NCBI GenBank assembly: GCA_964507445.1
Contig: CAZDQF010000001.1
Span: forward strand, 434,001-498,000
From: GCA-2683135 sp964507445
Lineage (GTDB): Bacteria; Planctomycetota; GCA-002687715
Direction: 5' to 3'
DNA: 64,000 nt
Made by a program: the position numbers and the translations under genes. Shown piece after piece: positions 51,924 through 61,424 of the stretch. Every line of letters starts with the position of its first letter. Position 1 is the stretch's first letter. Under the pieces are notes generated by a model. That model saw nothing but the letters and a program-made list of their open reading frames with translations, did not search any database and was not told the origin of the DNA.

Positions 51924-53936
51924 ATGAGAATCGCCCTCGCACTCCTCGTCCCCCTCGCCAACCTCGCCCTCGCTCAACAGGACTTCCACTGGGACCTCCA
52001 GACCGTCCCTCAGGCCGGACAGGCCACCGTGTTCCTGGCCCAGCCCGGCGGCGGCGACTGCGGCATCCCCATCGAGCTCGGTGACTACGACAACGACGGC
52101 AACAAGGACTACGCCATCACGCCGCTCCTCGCGTCCAGCGGCCCCATGCAGAACCGCACCGAGTCCGGTGAGATCATCATCATCAAGGGGAGCGGGTCCG
52201 TCGGCGGCGTCATCAACATGCAGACCGCCCCCGCAGGTCAGCCCCTGCTCCGCCTCTACGGCGGCGCGGCCTTCGACTACGCCGGGACCGAGCTGGCCAC
52301 CGGGGACGTCACCGGAGACGGCATCGACGACCTGATCATCGGCTGCATGGGCACGGACCCCCTCGGCCGCAACCGCGCCGGCACCACCTTCGTCGTCCCT
52401 GGAGGGACCAACTTCACGGGGCTGGTGGATCTGGCCTCCCCTCCCGCCTGGATCCACACCATCCACGGCGACGACGCCGTGGACCGGCTGGGCATCTGGG
52501 TGGCCTCCGGAGACGTGAACGGTGACGGCATCGACGACGTGCTCATGGGAGCAGACGGGGGCGACGGCCCCAACAACTCCAACAGCAACCGCGGCGAGGT
52601 GGTGGTGCTGTTCGGCCAGGCCAACCTGCCCTCACTCATCGACCTGAGATCCCCGCCCGCCGGGGCCCAGTTGACGACCATCCACGGCGTCCAGAACAAC
52701 GATCGCGTGGGCACCACTCTGTGGGCCGGGGACCTGGACGACGACGGCATCGACGACCTCGTGGCCGCCGCCGCCATGAACCGCGCCGGGTCCGCGCAGA
52801 CGGGCGTGGCCTACAGCGGCGGTGACGGCCCGGGCAACGCCCGTAGCAACTGCGGCGACACCTACATCCTGTGGGGCCGCCCCACATGGCCGGCCACCGT
52901 GAATCTGGCCAACCCGGACCCGTTCACCTCCACCAACCTCACCACCATCTACGGCGCAGACTCCGGCGACGTGCTCGGCGAAGAGCTCAAGGGCGGCGAC
53001 TTCGACGGCGACGGCGTCGCCGACCTGGCCCTCGGCGCCCTGACCGCGGATGGGCAGGGCAACTGTTGCAACTGGGCCGGAGAGGCGTTCATCGTGTACG
53101 GCGGCGCCTCCCTCCGCGGACAGATCCTGGACGCCCGTTTCTTCCCGGCGGGCACCTCCACCATCTACGGCGCCGGGCCCAACCGCATCGCCGCCGACTC
53201 CGTCTCCTGCACGGACATCAACGGCGACGGCTTCGACGACCTCTCCATGGGCTCTCCGTACCACGATATCGTTCGCCCGACGGGCACCGCCACTTCCGCC
53301 GGGCAGGTGGACGTGATCTTCGGCGGGCCGGTCCGATGGCCCGCCAGCATGACCCTCGGCGCCCTCCCCGACACCATCGTCCACCGCGAGATCTGGGGCG
53401 TGGACGCCAACGATTACACCAGCTACAGCATGGAGGCCGGAGACGTGGACAACGACGGGTTCGGCGACGTCTTCCCCAACGCCATGCAGGGAGACGGCTT
53501 CAACAACTCCGTCAGCCAGGCGGGCGAGATCAACATCGTGAGCGGACGCATGCTCGCCCGCGGCACCGCCGTCCTGAGCGCACGGCCACGCATCGGCACC
53601 ACGGTCAGCGTCAACGCCCTCGCCGAACCCGGGCTGCCGTTCCTCGCGGCCTTCGCCGGGGCCAGCAGCCCGGGACAGGTGCTCCCCGACGGGCAGCCCG
53701 TGGCCCTCGCTCCTGACTTCCTCTTCAGCCTCTCCACCACCCCGGGCAACCCCGCCTTCTTCGGCATGTCCGGCACCCTGGACGCCAGCGGTCGCGGGCA
53801 GTTCGGCGGCCTCATCCCCAACGACCCGTCCATCGTCGGCCTCACCATCCACACCGCCTTCGTCACCTGGGCCGCCACACCGACCCTGGTCTTCCCCACG
53901 GTGTCCGAGACCACGGCCTTCGTCATCGAACCCTGA
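51924..53936 (+). CDS. secreted FG-GAP repeat protein (integrin-propeller-like)
   Basis: A 670-residue exported protein with a signal peptide (about 1-18, 'LANLALAQQ') and seven FG-GAP calcium loops: 'DYDNDGNKDYAIT', 'DVTGDGIDDLIIG', 'DVNGDGIDDVLMG', 'DLDDDGIDDLVAA', 'DFDGDGVADLALG', 'DINGDGFDDLSMG' and 'DVDNDGFGDVFPN'. The spacing and the '.G.A.IVYG' strands between loops match an integrin-alpha-type seven-bladed propeller. The last 115 or so residues form a beta domain like those of the other secreted proteins here. ATG 51924 has a strong AAGGAG site six bases upstream, so translation starts there and not at 51876. Function unknown; surface binding is plausible. Confidence 0.88.
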   Translation: MRIALALLVPLANLALAQQDFHWDLQTVPQAGQATVFLAQPGGGDCGIPIELGDYDNDGNKDYAITPLLASSGPMQNRTESGEIIIIKGSGSVGGVINMQTAPAGQPLLRLYGGAAFDYAGTELATGDVTGDGIDDLIIGCMGTDPLGRNRAGTTFVVPGGTNFTGLVDLASPPAWIHTIHGDDAVDRLGIWVASGDVNGDGIDDVLMGADGGDGPNNSNSNRGEVVVLFGQANLPSLIDLRSPPAGAQLTTIHGVQNNDRVGTTLWAGDLDDDGIDDLVAAAAMNRAGSAQTGVAYSGGDGPGNARSNCGDTYILWGRPTWPATVNLANPDPFTSTNLTTIYGADSGDVLGEELKGGDFDGDGVADLALGALTADGQGNCCNWAGEAFIVYGGASLRGQILDARFFPAGTSTIYGAGPNRIAADSVSCTDINGDGFDDLSMGSPYHDIVRPTGTATSAGQVDVIFGGPVRWPASMTLGALPDTIVHREIWGVDANDYTSYSMEAGDVDNDGFGDVFPNAMQGDGFNNSVSQAGEINIVSGRMLARGTAVLSARPRIGTTVSVNALAEPGLPFLAAFAGASSPGQVLPDGQPVALAPDFLFSLSTTPGNPAFFGMSGTLDASGRGQFGGLIPNDPSIVGLTIHTAFVTWAATPTLVFPTVSETTAFVIEP

Positions 53937-53962
53937 TCCGCGCCCGGCGCTCCCCGAACGCA

Positions 53963-53998
53963 GAACGCCCCCGGTGACCAGGATCACCGGGGGCGTTC
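53963..53998. terminator. perfect 15-bp bidirectional terminator hairpin
   Basis: Bases 53963-53977 are the exact reverse complement of 53984-53998, with a 6-base loop. It lies between the convergent FG-GAP and LamG/PKD genes, 26 bases after one stop and 21 before the other. No T-tract, as for all hairpins in this window. Confidence 0.8.
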
Positions 53999-54019
53999 TC
54001 GCTCAACGGTCGCCGCGGA

Positions 54020-55393
54020 TCAGAAGGTGGCCCGATCCACCTCGCTGACGACGATCTGGTTGCCCACGAGATAGATGATGACTCCGTCGGCGGTGACGCC
54101 GGAGTACTGGGTCAGGGACCCGGCCGGCAGCGCGAAGGGCACGCTCGGGTAGAGGCCCGGAGAGGGCACCCAATGGAACGGGTTCCCCGGAATCGCCGGA
54201 GAGTTCAGGCTCTGGACCACGAAGTCATCGAACATGATGCCGAAGAAGTTGCCGCCGCCGATGGTGGAGGCGGGGGTCGTGGAGAAGAACGTATAGCCCT
54301 GAGTGGTGCCGGGCGGAGGAGGCGCCGCGGTGATGACGATGTCACCGACCCCCCCACCGCTGGTCTGGATGTCGAACAGGTACCCACCCGACGTGATGTA
54401 GTCGGTCTTGATCCGGGTCGCCGGCGGGTTGACACCGTCGTTGGCCACGAGGGTCACCGTGTACGTGCCGGGGAACGCATACGTGTGGGTGGGGTTCTGG
54501 TCGGTGGACGAGTTGCCGTCGCCGAAGTCCCACATCCAGGAGTTCACGCCGCCGGGAGCGGTGGTGGTGCTGGCGTCGGAGAAGTTGACCACCAACGGGC
54601 TCGATCCCGAGGTCGGCGTCGCGGTGAAGTCCGCGAACAGGCCGGTGGGAGTCAGGCTGGTGTTCCATGTCTGCTGGATCTCGCTGCCGCTCAAGGCGCG
54701 GTTGTAGACCCGGAACTCATCCAGCTCGACGCCGTTACGCAACGACTGCGGGGACCCGCCGCCGGTGTACCCGCCGACCTGGAAGCCGCTACCGGTGATG
54801 CTCAGGCCCGTCTGGCCCTGAGTGCCGTTGAGGTTGCCGTCGATGTACAGGGACAGGGTGGACGTGGTGTTGGTGTAGACCCAGTGCACGTAGTGTCCGC
54901 CGTTGAGCAGGGGCGCGCCCACGGAGGTCAACTCGGTGAGCGGACCGCGCATACGCACATTGCCGGCACCAGCAGAGCTGTTGATGAAGCACCGGAACGA
55001 CCCCGCCGTGGGATCGCCGAAGACGTACATCAACTCCGTGGGGTTGTTCCCGGTCACGCCGTTCAGGTCGATCCAGAACCCGATGGTCCAGGACCCCGAG
55101 CCCAGGTTGGTGGACCAGCCGGTGGCGATGTTGTTGGAGCCGCTACCGTTGCTGACCCCCACCAGGCAGCCACCGAACTGACCGCCCGTGGGCGACAACT
55201 GGTGACCCGTGATGGAAGGGTTGCTCGATCCGCTGCCCGGCTGCGCCACGTTGGCCGTGGAACTGCCGGCGCCCTCATCGAGCTTGTAGTAGAGGATCTC
55301 CGGGACCCCCTGGCCAGCGACGACGCCGACGAGGAGGGACAACACGACGAAGGTCGGGACGCATGCGGACATGCACCTGAAGGACATGGGCAT
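54020..55393 (-). CDS. secreted LamG-PKD surface protein
   Basis: A 457-residue exported protein. After the signal peptide (about 1-28) comes a laminin-G/concanavalin-like domain (about 35-235; 'SWTIGFWIDLNG', 'TLSLYIDGNLNGTQG', 'VELDEFRVYNRALSGSEI'). A PKD domain follows (about 250-335; 'SWMWDFGDGNSSTDQNPTHTYAFPGTYTVTL'), and then a C-terminal beta domain. Such proteins bind glycans or other surface polymers. Three start codons lie close together (GTG 55399, ATG 55393, ATG 55387). I chose ATG 55393; the evidence among them is weak. Two TAGAAT elements lie 58-75 bases upstream. Confidence 0.85.
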   Translation of the reverse strand: MPMSFRCMSACVPTFVVLSLLVGVVAGQGVPEILYYKLDEGAGSSTANVAQPGSGSSNPSITGHQLSPTGGQFGGCLVGVSNGSGSNNIATGWSTNLGSGSWTIGFWIDLNGVTGNNPTELMYVFGDPTAGSFRCFINSSAGAGNVRMRGPLTELTSVGAPLLNGGHYVHWVYTNTTSTLSLYIDGNLNGTQGQTGLSITGSGFQVGGYTGGGSPQSLRNGVELDEFRVYNRALSGSEIQQTWNTSLTPTGLFADFTATPTSGSSPLVVNFSDASTTTAPGGVNSWMWDFGDGNSSTDQNPTHTYAFPGTYTVTLVANDGVNPPATRIKTDYITSGGYLFDIQTSGGGVGDIVITAAPPPPGTTQGYTFFSTTPASTIGGGNFFGIMFDDFVVQSLNSPAIPGNPFHWVPSPGLYPSVPFALPAGSLTQYSGVTADGVIIYLVGNQIVVSEVDRATF

Positions 55394-55451
55394 TCTCACA
55401 ACAGCTTGTCAACAAGAGAACCGGAAGGTCCGGCAAGCGGGGTGCCCCCGC

Positions 55452-55468
55452 ATTCTAATCCGATTCTA
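55452..55468 (-). promoter_or_regulatory. tandem TAGAAT elements upstream of LamG/PKD gene
   Basis: Two minus-strand TAGAAT hexamers (55452-55457 and 55463-55468) are repeated 11 bases apart, one helical turn. They may be alternative -10 elements. Confidence 0.4.
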
Positions 55469-55516
55469 CCGCCACGGATCTGCGGATTCGCCGCCCCTGT
55501 GGCAGACCCGCGCAGG

Positions 55517-56941
55517 TCAGGTCAGCAACTCCTGAATCGGCTCCGCTCCTTCCACCCCCACGAGGCGCTGATCCAGGCCTCCGTAGAAATACGTCAGGCC
55601 GTTCGGGTCAAGCCCCATCAGACGCAACATCGTGGCGTGCAGGTGTTTGACGTGATAGCGCTGGCCGACGGCCGCGCTCCCAAGCTCGTCCGTCTCTCCG
55701 ACGGAGATGCCGCCCTTCACCCCACCTCCCGCCATCCACATGGTGAACCCGTAGCTATTGTGGTCCCGGCCCGTACCTTCCGCATACTCCGCCGTGGGCT
55801 GGCGCCCGAACTCGCCACCCCAGACGATGAGGGTCTCGTCCAGCATGCCCCGCCGCTTGAGGTCCTTGATGAGCCCCGCGATGGGCTTGTCGGTCTCTCC
55901 GGCGTGGAGGGTGTGGTTCTTCACGAGGTCGTTGTGAGCGTCCCAGGTGGTCTCCACGTGGTTGCCGCCGGAGTAGATCTGGATCATCCGAACGCCCCGT
56001 TCCACCAACCGCCGCGCCAGCAGGCACTGCCGCCCGAACACCTCCGTCTTCGGGTCATCGACGCCGTAGAGCCCCTTGGTCTCCTCCGACTCGCTGTCCA
56101 GGTCCACCGCCTCCGGCGCCGTCGCCTGCATGCGATAGGCCAGCTCGTAGCTCTCCATGCGGGCCGCGAGGGCGTCATTGCCCCCCAGGGCGGACAGGTG
56201 TTCCTGGTTGTACTCCCCGAGGACATCGAGCATGTGGCGCTGCATCCCCCGGGTCACTCCCTTGGGGTTCTCCAGGTCGAGGATCGGGGTCCCCTGGGCG
56301 CGCACCACGGTGGCCTGGTATCGGGCGGGCATGTAGCCCGCGGACCAGTTCTTGCCCCCGCTGATGGGCCCGCCCCGGGGGTCCAGCATCACCACGAAGG
56401 AGGGCAGGTTGCGGTTGGCGGTGCCCAGCCCATAGCTGACCCAGGTGCCGATGCACGGGCTCCCTGACTGGATCTTGCCCGTGTTCATCTGCAGCATGGC
56501 GGAGCCGTGGATCGGGGAGTCCGCCGTCATGGAGTGGACGAACGCGATGTCGTCCACGCAGGTCCCCACGTGGGGGAACAGGTCCGACACCCACTTGCCG
56601 CACTCGCCGTACTGACGGAACTTCCAACGCGGCTCCACGATGCGCCCTTCGTTCTTGTGACCGCCGCGGCCGAAGGTCTTGACCTTGATGGTCTTGTCGT
56701 TCATGCCGTTGAGGGCCGGCTTGCGATCGAAGGTGTCGATGTGGCTGGGACCGCCATACATGTAGAGGAAGATGACGGACTTGGCCTTGGCCATGGGGAG
56801 GGGCTGGTGGACCAGGGGGAGACCTCCGTCCTCCCCCATCATGGCGGCCAGCGCCGCCGCGACGAAGCCGCCGCCGCTGCCCACGAGGAACTCCCGCCGG
56901 GTGCGCCCCAGCAACCCACTGTTGATTCTTGGATCGATCAT
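55517..56941 (-). CDS. DUF1501 family protein, Tat-exported (second copy)
   Basis: A 474-residue paralogue of 1199-2671. A twin-arginine signal is at R15-R16 ('RTRREFLVGSGGGFVAAAL'). Family blocks: 'FLYMYGGPSHIDTFDRKPALNGM' near 60-80, 'DDIAFVHSMTADSPIHGSAMLQMNTG' near 135-160, 'IQIYSGGNHVETTWDAHNDLVKNH' near 330-352 and 'WGGEFGRQPTAEYAEGTGRDHNSYGFTMWMAGGGVKGG' near 385-420. ATG 56941 overlaps the stop of the PSD1 gene (ATGA), so the two are translationally coupled. The open frame extends far upstream only as a shadow of that gene. Function unknown; sulfatase-like fold expected. Confidence 0.93.
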   Translation of the reverse strand: MIDPRINSGLLGRTRREFLVGSGGGFVAAALAAMMGEDGGLPLVHQPLPMAKAKSVIFLYMYGGPSHIDTFDRKPALNGMNDKTIKVKTFGRGGHKNEGRIVEPRWKFRQYGECGKWVSDLFPHVGTCVDDIAFVHSMTADSPIHGSAMLQMNTGKIQSGSPCIGTWVSYGLGTANRNLPSFVVMLDPRGGPISGGKNWSAGYMPARYQATVVRAQGTPILDLENPKGVTRGMQRHMLDVLGEYNQEHLSALGGNDALAARMESYELAYRMQATAPEAVDLDSESEETKGLYGVDDPKTEVFGRQCLLARRLVERGVRMIQIYSGGNHVETTWDAHNDLVKNHTLHAGETDKPIAGLIKDLKRRGMLDETLIVWGGEFGRQPTAEYAEGTGRDHNSYGFTMWMAGGGVKGGISVGETDELGSAAVGQRYHVKHLHATMLRLMGLDPNGLTYFYGGLDQRLVGVEGAEPIQELLT

Positions 56942-59904
56942 CGGACGAAGAGGAACTCGTTGAGGTTCAGTGCGACGACACAGAAACGCGTCAGCGCGTC
57001 TTCCTTGCTGCATCCCGCGGACACCAGCTCTTCCTGCAGCCGGACACCGCGAGCCACCTCCGCTGGACGAGGTGGTCGCTGCATGACACGGGACAACGCC
57101 CGCCGGACCTGGGCGTGCACGTCCTCCGGGTGCACGCTCCGCAGGTCCTCGGCGAAGGCCCGGGCCTGTTCGTTGGCGAAGTCCCCGTTCATGAGGGACA
57201 GGGCCTGGGTCGGTTGGGTGGTGGTGAAGCGAACGGGACAGGTGAAGTCCGTGTCCGCCGCGTCGAACGTGGCCAGGATCGGCAGCACCATGGATCGCTT
57301 GACGTGGACGTAGACGCTGCGGCGGGCCTGCTTCTCCGGCGGTGACACGGGCCACCCGTCTCCCGGGCGGGACTGCCCCGCCAGCACCGCACGCGGGATC
57401 TTCGGGTAGACGCTGGGACCGTACAGCTCGCGGTTGAGGATCCCGCTGACGGACATCACCGCGTCCCGCACCTCCTCCGCGGAGAGACGCCGCAGATCGA
57501 AGCGCCAGAGCAGCTCGTTGGCTGGGTCCACCCGCTCAGCCGCGGCGTTGTCGACGTAGGCCTGGCGATAGGTGCTGGAGGTCATGATCAGCCTGTGCAG
57601 CGCCTTGAGCCGGAAACCGCCGCGCACGAACTCCGACGCCAACCAGTCCAGGAGCCCCGGGTGGGTGGGCGCCTGCCCCTGCAAGCCGAAGTTGTTGGGT
57701 GAGCCGACGATGCCCCGCCCGAAGTGATGCTGGAACACGCGGTTGACCATCACCCGCCAGGTCAGGGGGTTCTCCGGATTGGCGATCCAGCTGGCCAGGG
57801 CCAGCCGCCGTCCCGTCGTCTCTCCGCCGGACGGCACGTTGACGACCGGGTCCGGCAAGCCGAGCACGCTGGGGAACCCGGGCTCCACGCGCTGCCCCTT
57901 CACGTGCGGATTGCCGCGGATCAGCACATGGGTCACGCGAGGCTCGCGCCCGTGCTCCTTGACGCACAGCGCGCGCTCCAGGGCCGCCGGCGGATTGCGA
58001 CGGAGACCGTCGCGGCGACGGGTCAACTCCTCGTATTCCGCCGCCTCCGCAGCCGTGATGAGGCCGCCGACGCGCTTGCGCACCAGGGCGACCCGGTTGC
58101 GTTCGTGCTTGAACTCCTCATGGTCCACCGGCACGAAGTCACCCTTCACGCGCTCCTCGATGGCATCCAGGTCCTTCTTCACGGACTCCAGATCGTCCCG
58201 ATGAGCCGCCACCGCGTCCGCATGCTGATCCTTCTGCTCCCGGCTGGCCACGACCCGGGTGGAGGCATCGAGCACCGTGTTGTGTGCCCGTACGCCGTAT
58301 CGCCGGATGTTGCGGAAGAACGCCAGCATCCGGTAGTAGTCTGACTGGGGTATGGGGTCCAGCTTGTGTTCGTGGCACCGGGCGCAGTTCATCGTGAGCC
58401 CGAGGAACGCCTGGGAGGTGGTGCCCAGGATGTCGTCCAGGTCGTCGTAGAGCGCCTGGGTGGGGTCTGCCGGCTCGTCATCCCACTGCCCGAGCCGGTA
58501 GTACCCGGTGGCGATGACCTGCTCGCGGGAGGCATCGGGGAGCTCGTCCCCCGCCAGCTGCTCCAGGATCATACGGTCGTAGGGTTTGTCCTCGTTCAGG
58601 GAGCGGATGACCCAATCCCGGTACTTCCAGATGAACGGCTTGGCGCCGTCGCGCTCGAAGCTGTTGGTCTCCGCGTACCGCACCACGTCCAGCCAGTGAC
58701 GCCCCCATCGCTCACCGTAGTGCGGTGAGGCCAACAAGCGATCCACCAGCCGAGCGTACGCATCAGGTCGCTCATCCGCCTCGAACGCCGCGGCCTCCTC
58801 CGGCGTCGGCGGCAATCCGATGAGGTCCTGGTAGACCCGACGCACCAGATCCCCCCGAGCGGCCTCCGGAGCGGGGCGCAACCCGGACCGCTCCAGCCGC
58901 GCCAGCACGAACGCGTCCATGGGGTTGGTCACCCAGGCCGCGTCCGCCACCGTCGGCGGCTCGGCGGCGCTCACCGGCTGGAACGCCCAGTGGGCGCGGG
59001 TCTCTTCGTTGACCAGCGGCCCCGCGGGTGCGTGGGCGACGGCGGGTCGGGTTGACTCCAGATCCGGATCGAAGGGCGCCCCCAGACGGGCCCAGAGGCT
59101 GAGCACATCCACCTCTTCCTTGGCCAGGCGCCGCTGCGGCGGCATCTCGAAGGTCTCGTACTTGACGGCGCGCAGCAGCAGACTGTCCCGAGGGCTGTCC
59201 AGGGAGATGGCCGGGCCGGACTCTCCGCCCTTCAGCACGCCCTCCCGGCTGCCGAGGAACAACCCGCCCTTGACCTTGGACTCAGGTCCGTGGCACTGGT
59301 GACAGCTGACCGAGAGGATGGGGTGCACCTGCTCTCTGTAGAACGCCCTGCGCTGCCCCTCATCCATGACCGGGACAGGCCTGGTCAGGTCCACGAGCTC
59401 CACGTCATCGAACCACGCCTCGCCCACGGACCGGCCCCATCCACCGAACAGCATGTTGACCAGCAAGCGGTCCCGGTTGCCGGTCTCGAAGGTGCTCTCC
59501 AGCCGGGTCCAGTCCTGATCCCCGTGGATCGCCGGCGTCTTGCCCTCACGCTGCAGCTCGTGGAGGTTCAGCTGGGCCCCGTACCCGGAGCGCTTGTCCA
59601 GGGCCCGGGTCTTCACCCACGCGGAGAGTCGGTACCGGGTGCGGGGACGGACCTCCACCTCGTAGCTGAAGCTGGCGTCCGCCCCCTCCGTGGAGCTGAT
59701 CCGAACCGAACGGCTCCCCGAGCGAGCGACGGTGGTATCCACCGCGAACACGGGGCGACCGCTCCAGGTGCTCCGGCGCCAGCCGACGGGGGACCCGTCG
59801 CCGTCCAGCTCCTCGAAGGACGCGTTGCTGAGGAGGTTCACGGGTCCCTGCGCAACGATCGGCGCGCAGCACAGGAGCAGGAAAAGACAGGGGCAGCATC
59901 GCAC
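56938..59904 (-). CDS. PSD1 protein with carbohydrate-binding and cytochrome-like domains
   Basis: A complete 988-residue PSD1 protein. Signal peptide (about 1-19); a CBM4/9-like beta domain (about 22-172, 'LLSNASFEELDGDGSPVGW', 'WFDDVELVD'); the PSCyt1 cytochrome-like domain with one haem motif 'CHQCHG' near 200; DUF1549 (about 300-500, 'NPMDAFVLARLERSGLRPAPEA', 'YGERWGRHWLDVVRYAETN', 'MNCARCHEHKLDPI'). A coiled coil lies near 555-640, and DUF1553 (about 700-960) closes the protein. 'CARCHEHK' supplies a second C-x-x-C-H. GTG 59904 is the only good start. Export and glycan binding are likely; the reaction is unknown. It shares a transcript with the DUF1501 gene. Confidence 0.92.
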   Translation of the reverse strand: MRCCPCLFLLLCCAPIVAQGPVNLLSNASFEELDGDGSPVGWRRSTWSGRPVFAVDTTVARSGSRSVRISSTEGADASFSYEVEVRPRTRYRLSAWVKTRALDKRSGYGAQLNLHELQREGKTPAIHGDQDWTRLESTFETGNRDRLLVNMLFGGWGRSVGEAWFDDVELVDLTRPVPVMDEGQRRAFYREQVHPILSVSCHQCHGPESKVKGGLFLGSREGVLKGGESGPAISLDSPRDSLLLRAVKYETFEMPPQRRLAKEEVDVLSLWARLGAPFDPDLESTRPAVAHAPAGPLVNEETRAHWAFQPVSAAEPPTVADAAWVTNPMDAFVLARLERSGLRPAPEAARGDLVRRVYQDLIGLPPTPEEAAAFEADERPDAYARLVDRLLASPHYGERWGRHWLDVVRYAETNSFERDGAKPFIWKYRDWVIRSLNEDKPYDRMILEQLAGDELPDASREQVIATGYYRLGQWDDEPADPTQALYDDLDDILGTTSQAFLGLTMNCARCHEHKLDPIPQSDYYRMLAFFRNIRRYGVRAHNTVLDASTRVVASREQKDQHADAVAAHRDDLESVKKDLDAIEERVKGDFVPVDHEEFKHERNRVALVRKRVGGLITAAEAAEYEELTRRRDGLRRNPPAALERALCVKEHGREPRVTHVLIRGNPHVKGQRVEPGFPSVLGLPDPVVNVPSGGETTGRRLALASWIANPENPLTWRVMVNRVFQHHFGRGIVGSPNNFGLQGQAPTHPGLLDWLASEFVRGGFRLKALHRLIMTSSTYRQAYVDNAAAERVDPANELLWRFDLRRLSAEEVRDAVMSVSGILNRELYGPSVYPKIPRAVLAGQSRPGDGWPVSPPEKQARRSVYVHVKRSMVLPILATFDAADTDFTCPVRFTTTQPTQALSLMNGDFANEQARAFAEDLRSVHPEDVHAQVRRALSRVMQRPPRPAEVARGVRLQEELVSAGCSKEDALTRFCVVALNLNEFLFVR

Positions 59905-59973
59905 GGACCCAGCATGATCGAGCTTGCGGAGGATCGCAAGGTCGAACGCCCCAACCGCGGCGGCGCCGCCGGT

Positions 59974-59979
59974 TAAGAT
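59974..59979 (+). promoter_or_regulatory. -10-like TAAGAT
   Basis: TAAGAT lies 39 bases before ATG 60019. Confidence 0.4.
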
Positions 59980-60018
59980 CCCGTTGTCACCGCATCACGT
60001 CACCATCCGAAGGCCTCC

Positions 60019-61356
60019 ATGCTCCGCCTGAACCTGACTTTGATCATGGCTCTCGCCACCGCCGCCGAGGTTCTCCCCCAGGGCAACCCGCTCGTGGGGC
60101 AGCCGTTCGCCGACCTGTCGGCGTTGAACTGGGTCTCGGACCGACCGGCCCCGTCCGGGCCCCGCCCCCTCACCCTGTTCCGATGGTGGACCACCAACTG
60201 CCCTCACTGCACGGCGAGCCTGCCGGCGCTGTCTGAGCTGATCAAGAGCAAGGGAGATGGGGTCCGACTGGTGGCCGTGTTCCACCCCAAGTCACCGGAG
60301 CGCCGCACGGACAAGGACCTGGCCGCCTACCTGCGCACCCACGGAGTCGACGCCGCCCTGGCCCGTGACCCGCAATGGACGGTGCTCAAGTCCCTCATGA
60401 AGCGGGCCGGCCTGACCCGGTTCACCAGCGTCAGCTTCCTGGTGGACGCCGCGGGGCGGGTAGCCTGGGTTCACAGGGGCCCTCGGGTGCACCCGGACGC
60501 GGAGGGCCGGCACGGGTCCGCCCAGCAGGATTTTCGGGACCTGGATGACACCCTGCGACGGCTCCTGGACCGCCGACCCGACGACCTCAGGGTGATGAGC
60601 TTCAACATCCGGTTCGCCGCGGGACCGGACGGCGACAATCGTTGGGATCGGCGCCGGGACCTCCTGCTACGGACCATCCGGCGCTTCGACCCGGACCTCC
60701 TGGGAACCCAGGAGGTCCTCCCGGGCCAACGCCGCTGGCTCGAGCAGCACCTGCCTGACTACGAGGCCGTGGGGCGCGGTCGCCGGAAGCTGGGGCTCGG
60801 CGAGCAGTGCACCGTGTTCGTCCGCAAGTCACGAGCGCGGGTGCTGACCGACGAGACGTTCTGGTTGAGCCCGACCCCGGACGAACCGGGGAGCCGCGGT
60901 TGGGACGCGGCCCTGCCGCGCATCGCCACCAGCGTGAAGCTGAAGGACCTCCGCACGGACAAGGTCCTGCAGCTCATCAACACCCACTTCGATCATCGCG
61001 GAGCGGAGGCCCGCCGCCGATCCGCGACCCTTCTCTCCAGCCACGTCCAACGGCTACCTGAGACGCTCCCGGTGCTGGTCATGGGCGACTTCAACGCCGC
61101 GGAGGCCAGCGCCCCGTACAACGCGCTCGTCGGCGGCCCTCGCGGCCTCATGGACACCCTCCGCCGTCACCGCCCCGAGGACACCCTGGGGGGCACCATC
61201 CACGGCTTCACCGGCAGACCTCGCCGCGGTCGCATCGACTGGGTGCTCGCCAGCGACGGCTTCCAGGTTCGCTCAGCGGCCGTCGATCGCTACTGCGTAG
61301 ACGGTCGCTACCCGTCCGACCATTTCCCGGTCACGGCCGTGCTCTCCACTCGCTGA
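60019..61356 (+). CDS. secreted thioredoxin-like / endonuclease-exonuclease-phosphatase fusion
   Basis: A 445-residue exported fusion. After the signal (about 1-21) comes a thioredoxin/TlpA-like domain (about 25-185) with the redox motif C61-P-H-C64 ('FRWWTTNCPHCTASLPAL'). The second half (about 190-445) is an EEP-family phosphodiesterase. Its motifs are 'LRVMSFNIRF' (Asn), 'LLGTQEVL' (Glu), 'INTHFDHRG' (His), 'VMGDFNAAEAS' (Asp/Asn), and the closing 'SDHFPV' (Asp-His). The EEP half resembles secreted planctomycete and Bacteroidetes homologues that may act on phosphodiesters or sphingomyelin-like lipids. Joining a disulfide-type domain to it is unusual. ATG 60019 opens the signal peptide. Confidence 0.85.
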   Translation: MLRLNLTLIMALATAAEVLPQGNPLVGQPFADLSALNWVSDRPAPSGPRPLTLFRWWTTNCPHCTASLPALSELIKSKGDGVRLVAVFHPKSPERRTDKDLAAYLRTHGVDAALARDPQWTVLKSLMKRAGLTRFTSVSFLVDAAGRVAWVHRGPRVHPDAEGRHGSAQQDFRDLDDTLRRLLDRRPDDLRVMSFNIRFAAGPDGDNRWDRRRDLLLRTIRRFDPDLLGTQEVLPGQRRWLEQHLPDYEAVGRGRRKLGLGEQCTVFVRKSRARVLTDETFWLSPTPDEPGSRGWDAALPRIATSVKLKDLRTDKVLQLINTHFDHRGAEARRRSATLLSSHVQRLPETLPVLVMGDFNAAEASAPYNALVGGPRGLMDTLRRHRPEDTLGGTIHGFTGRPRRGRIDWVLASDGFQVRSAAVDRYCVDGRYPSDHFPVTAVLSTR

Positions 61357-61370
61357 ACACGACCTTCGGT

Positions 61371-61376
61371 TACCAT
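61371..61376 (+). promoter_or_regulatory. -10-like TACCAT before the M14 gene
   Basis: TACCAT lies 48 bases before ATG 61425. Confidence 0.4.
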
Positions 61377-61424
61377 CCCCGGCTTCCCCGGCGACCTCTG
61401 GTCGCTCAACGCCGAGGCTCCGTC

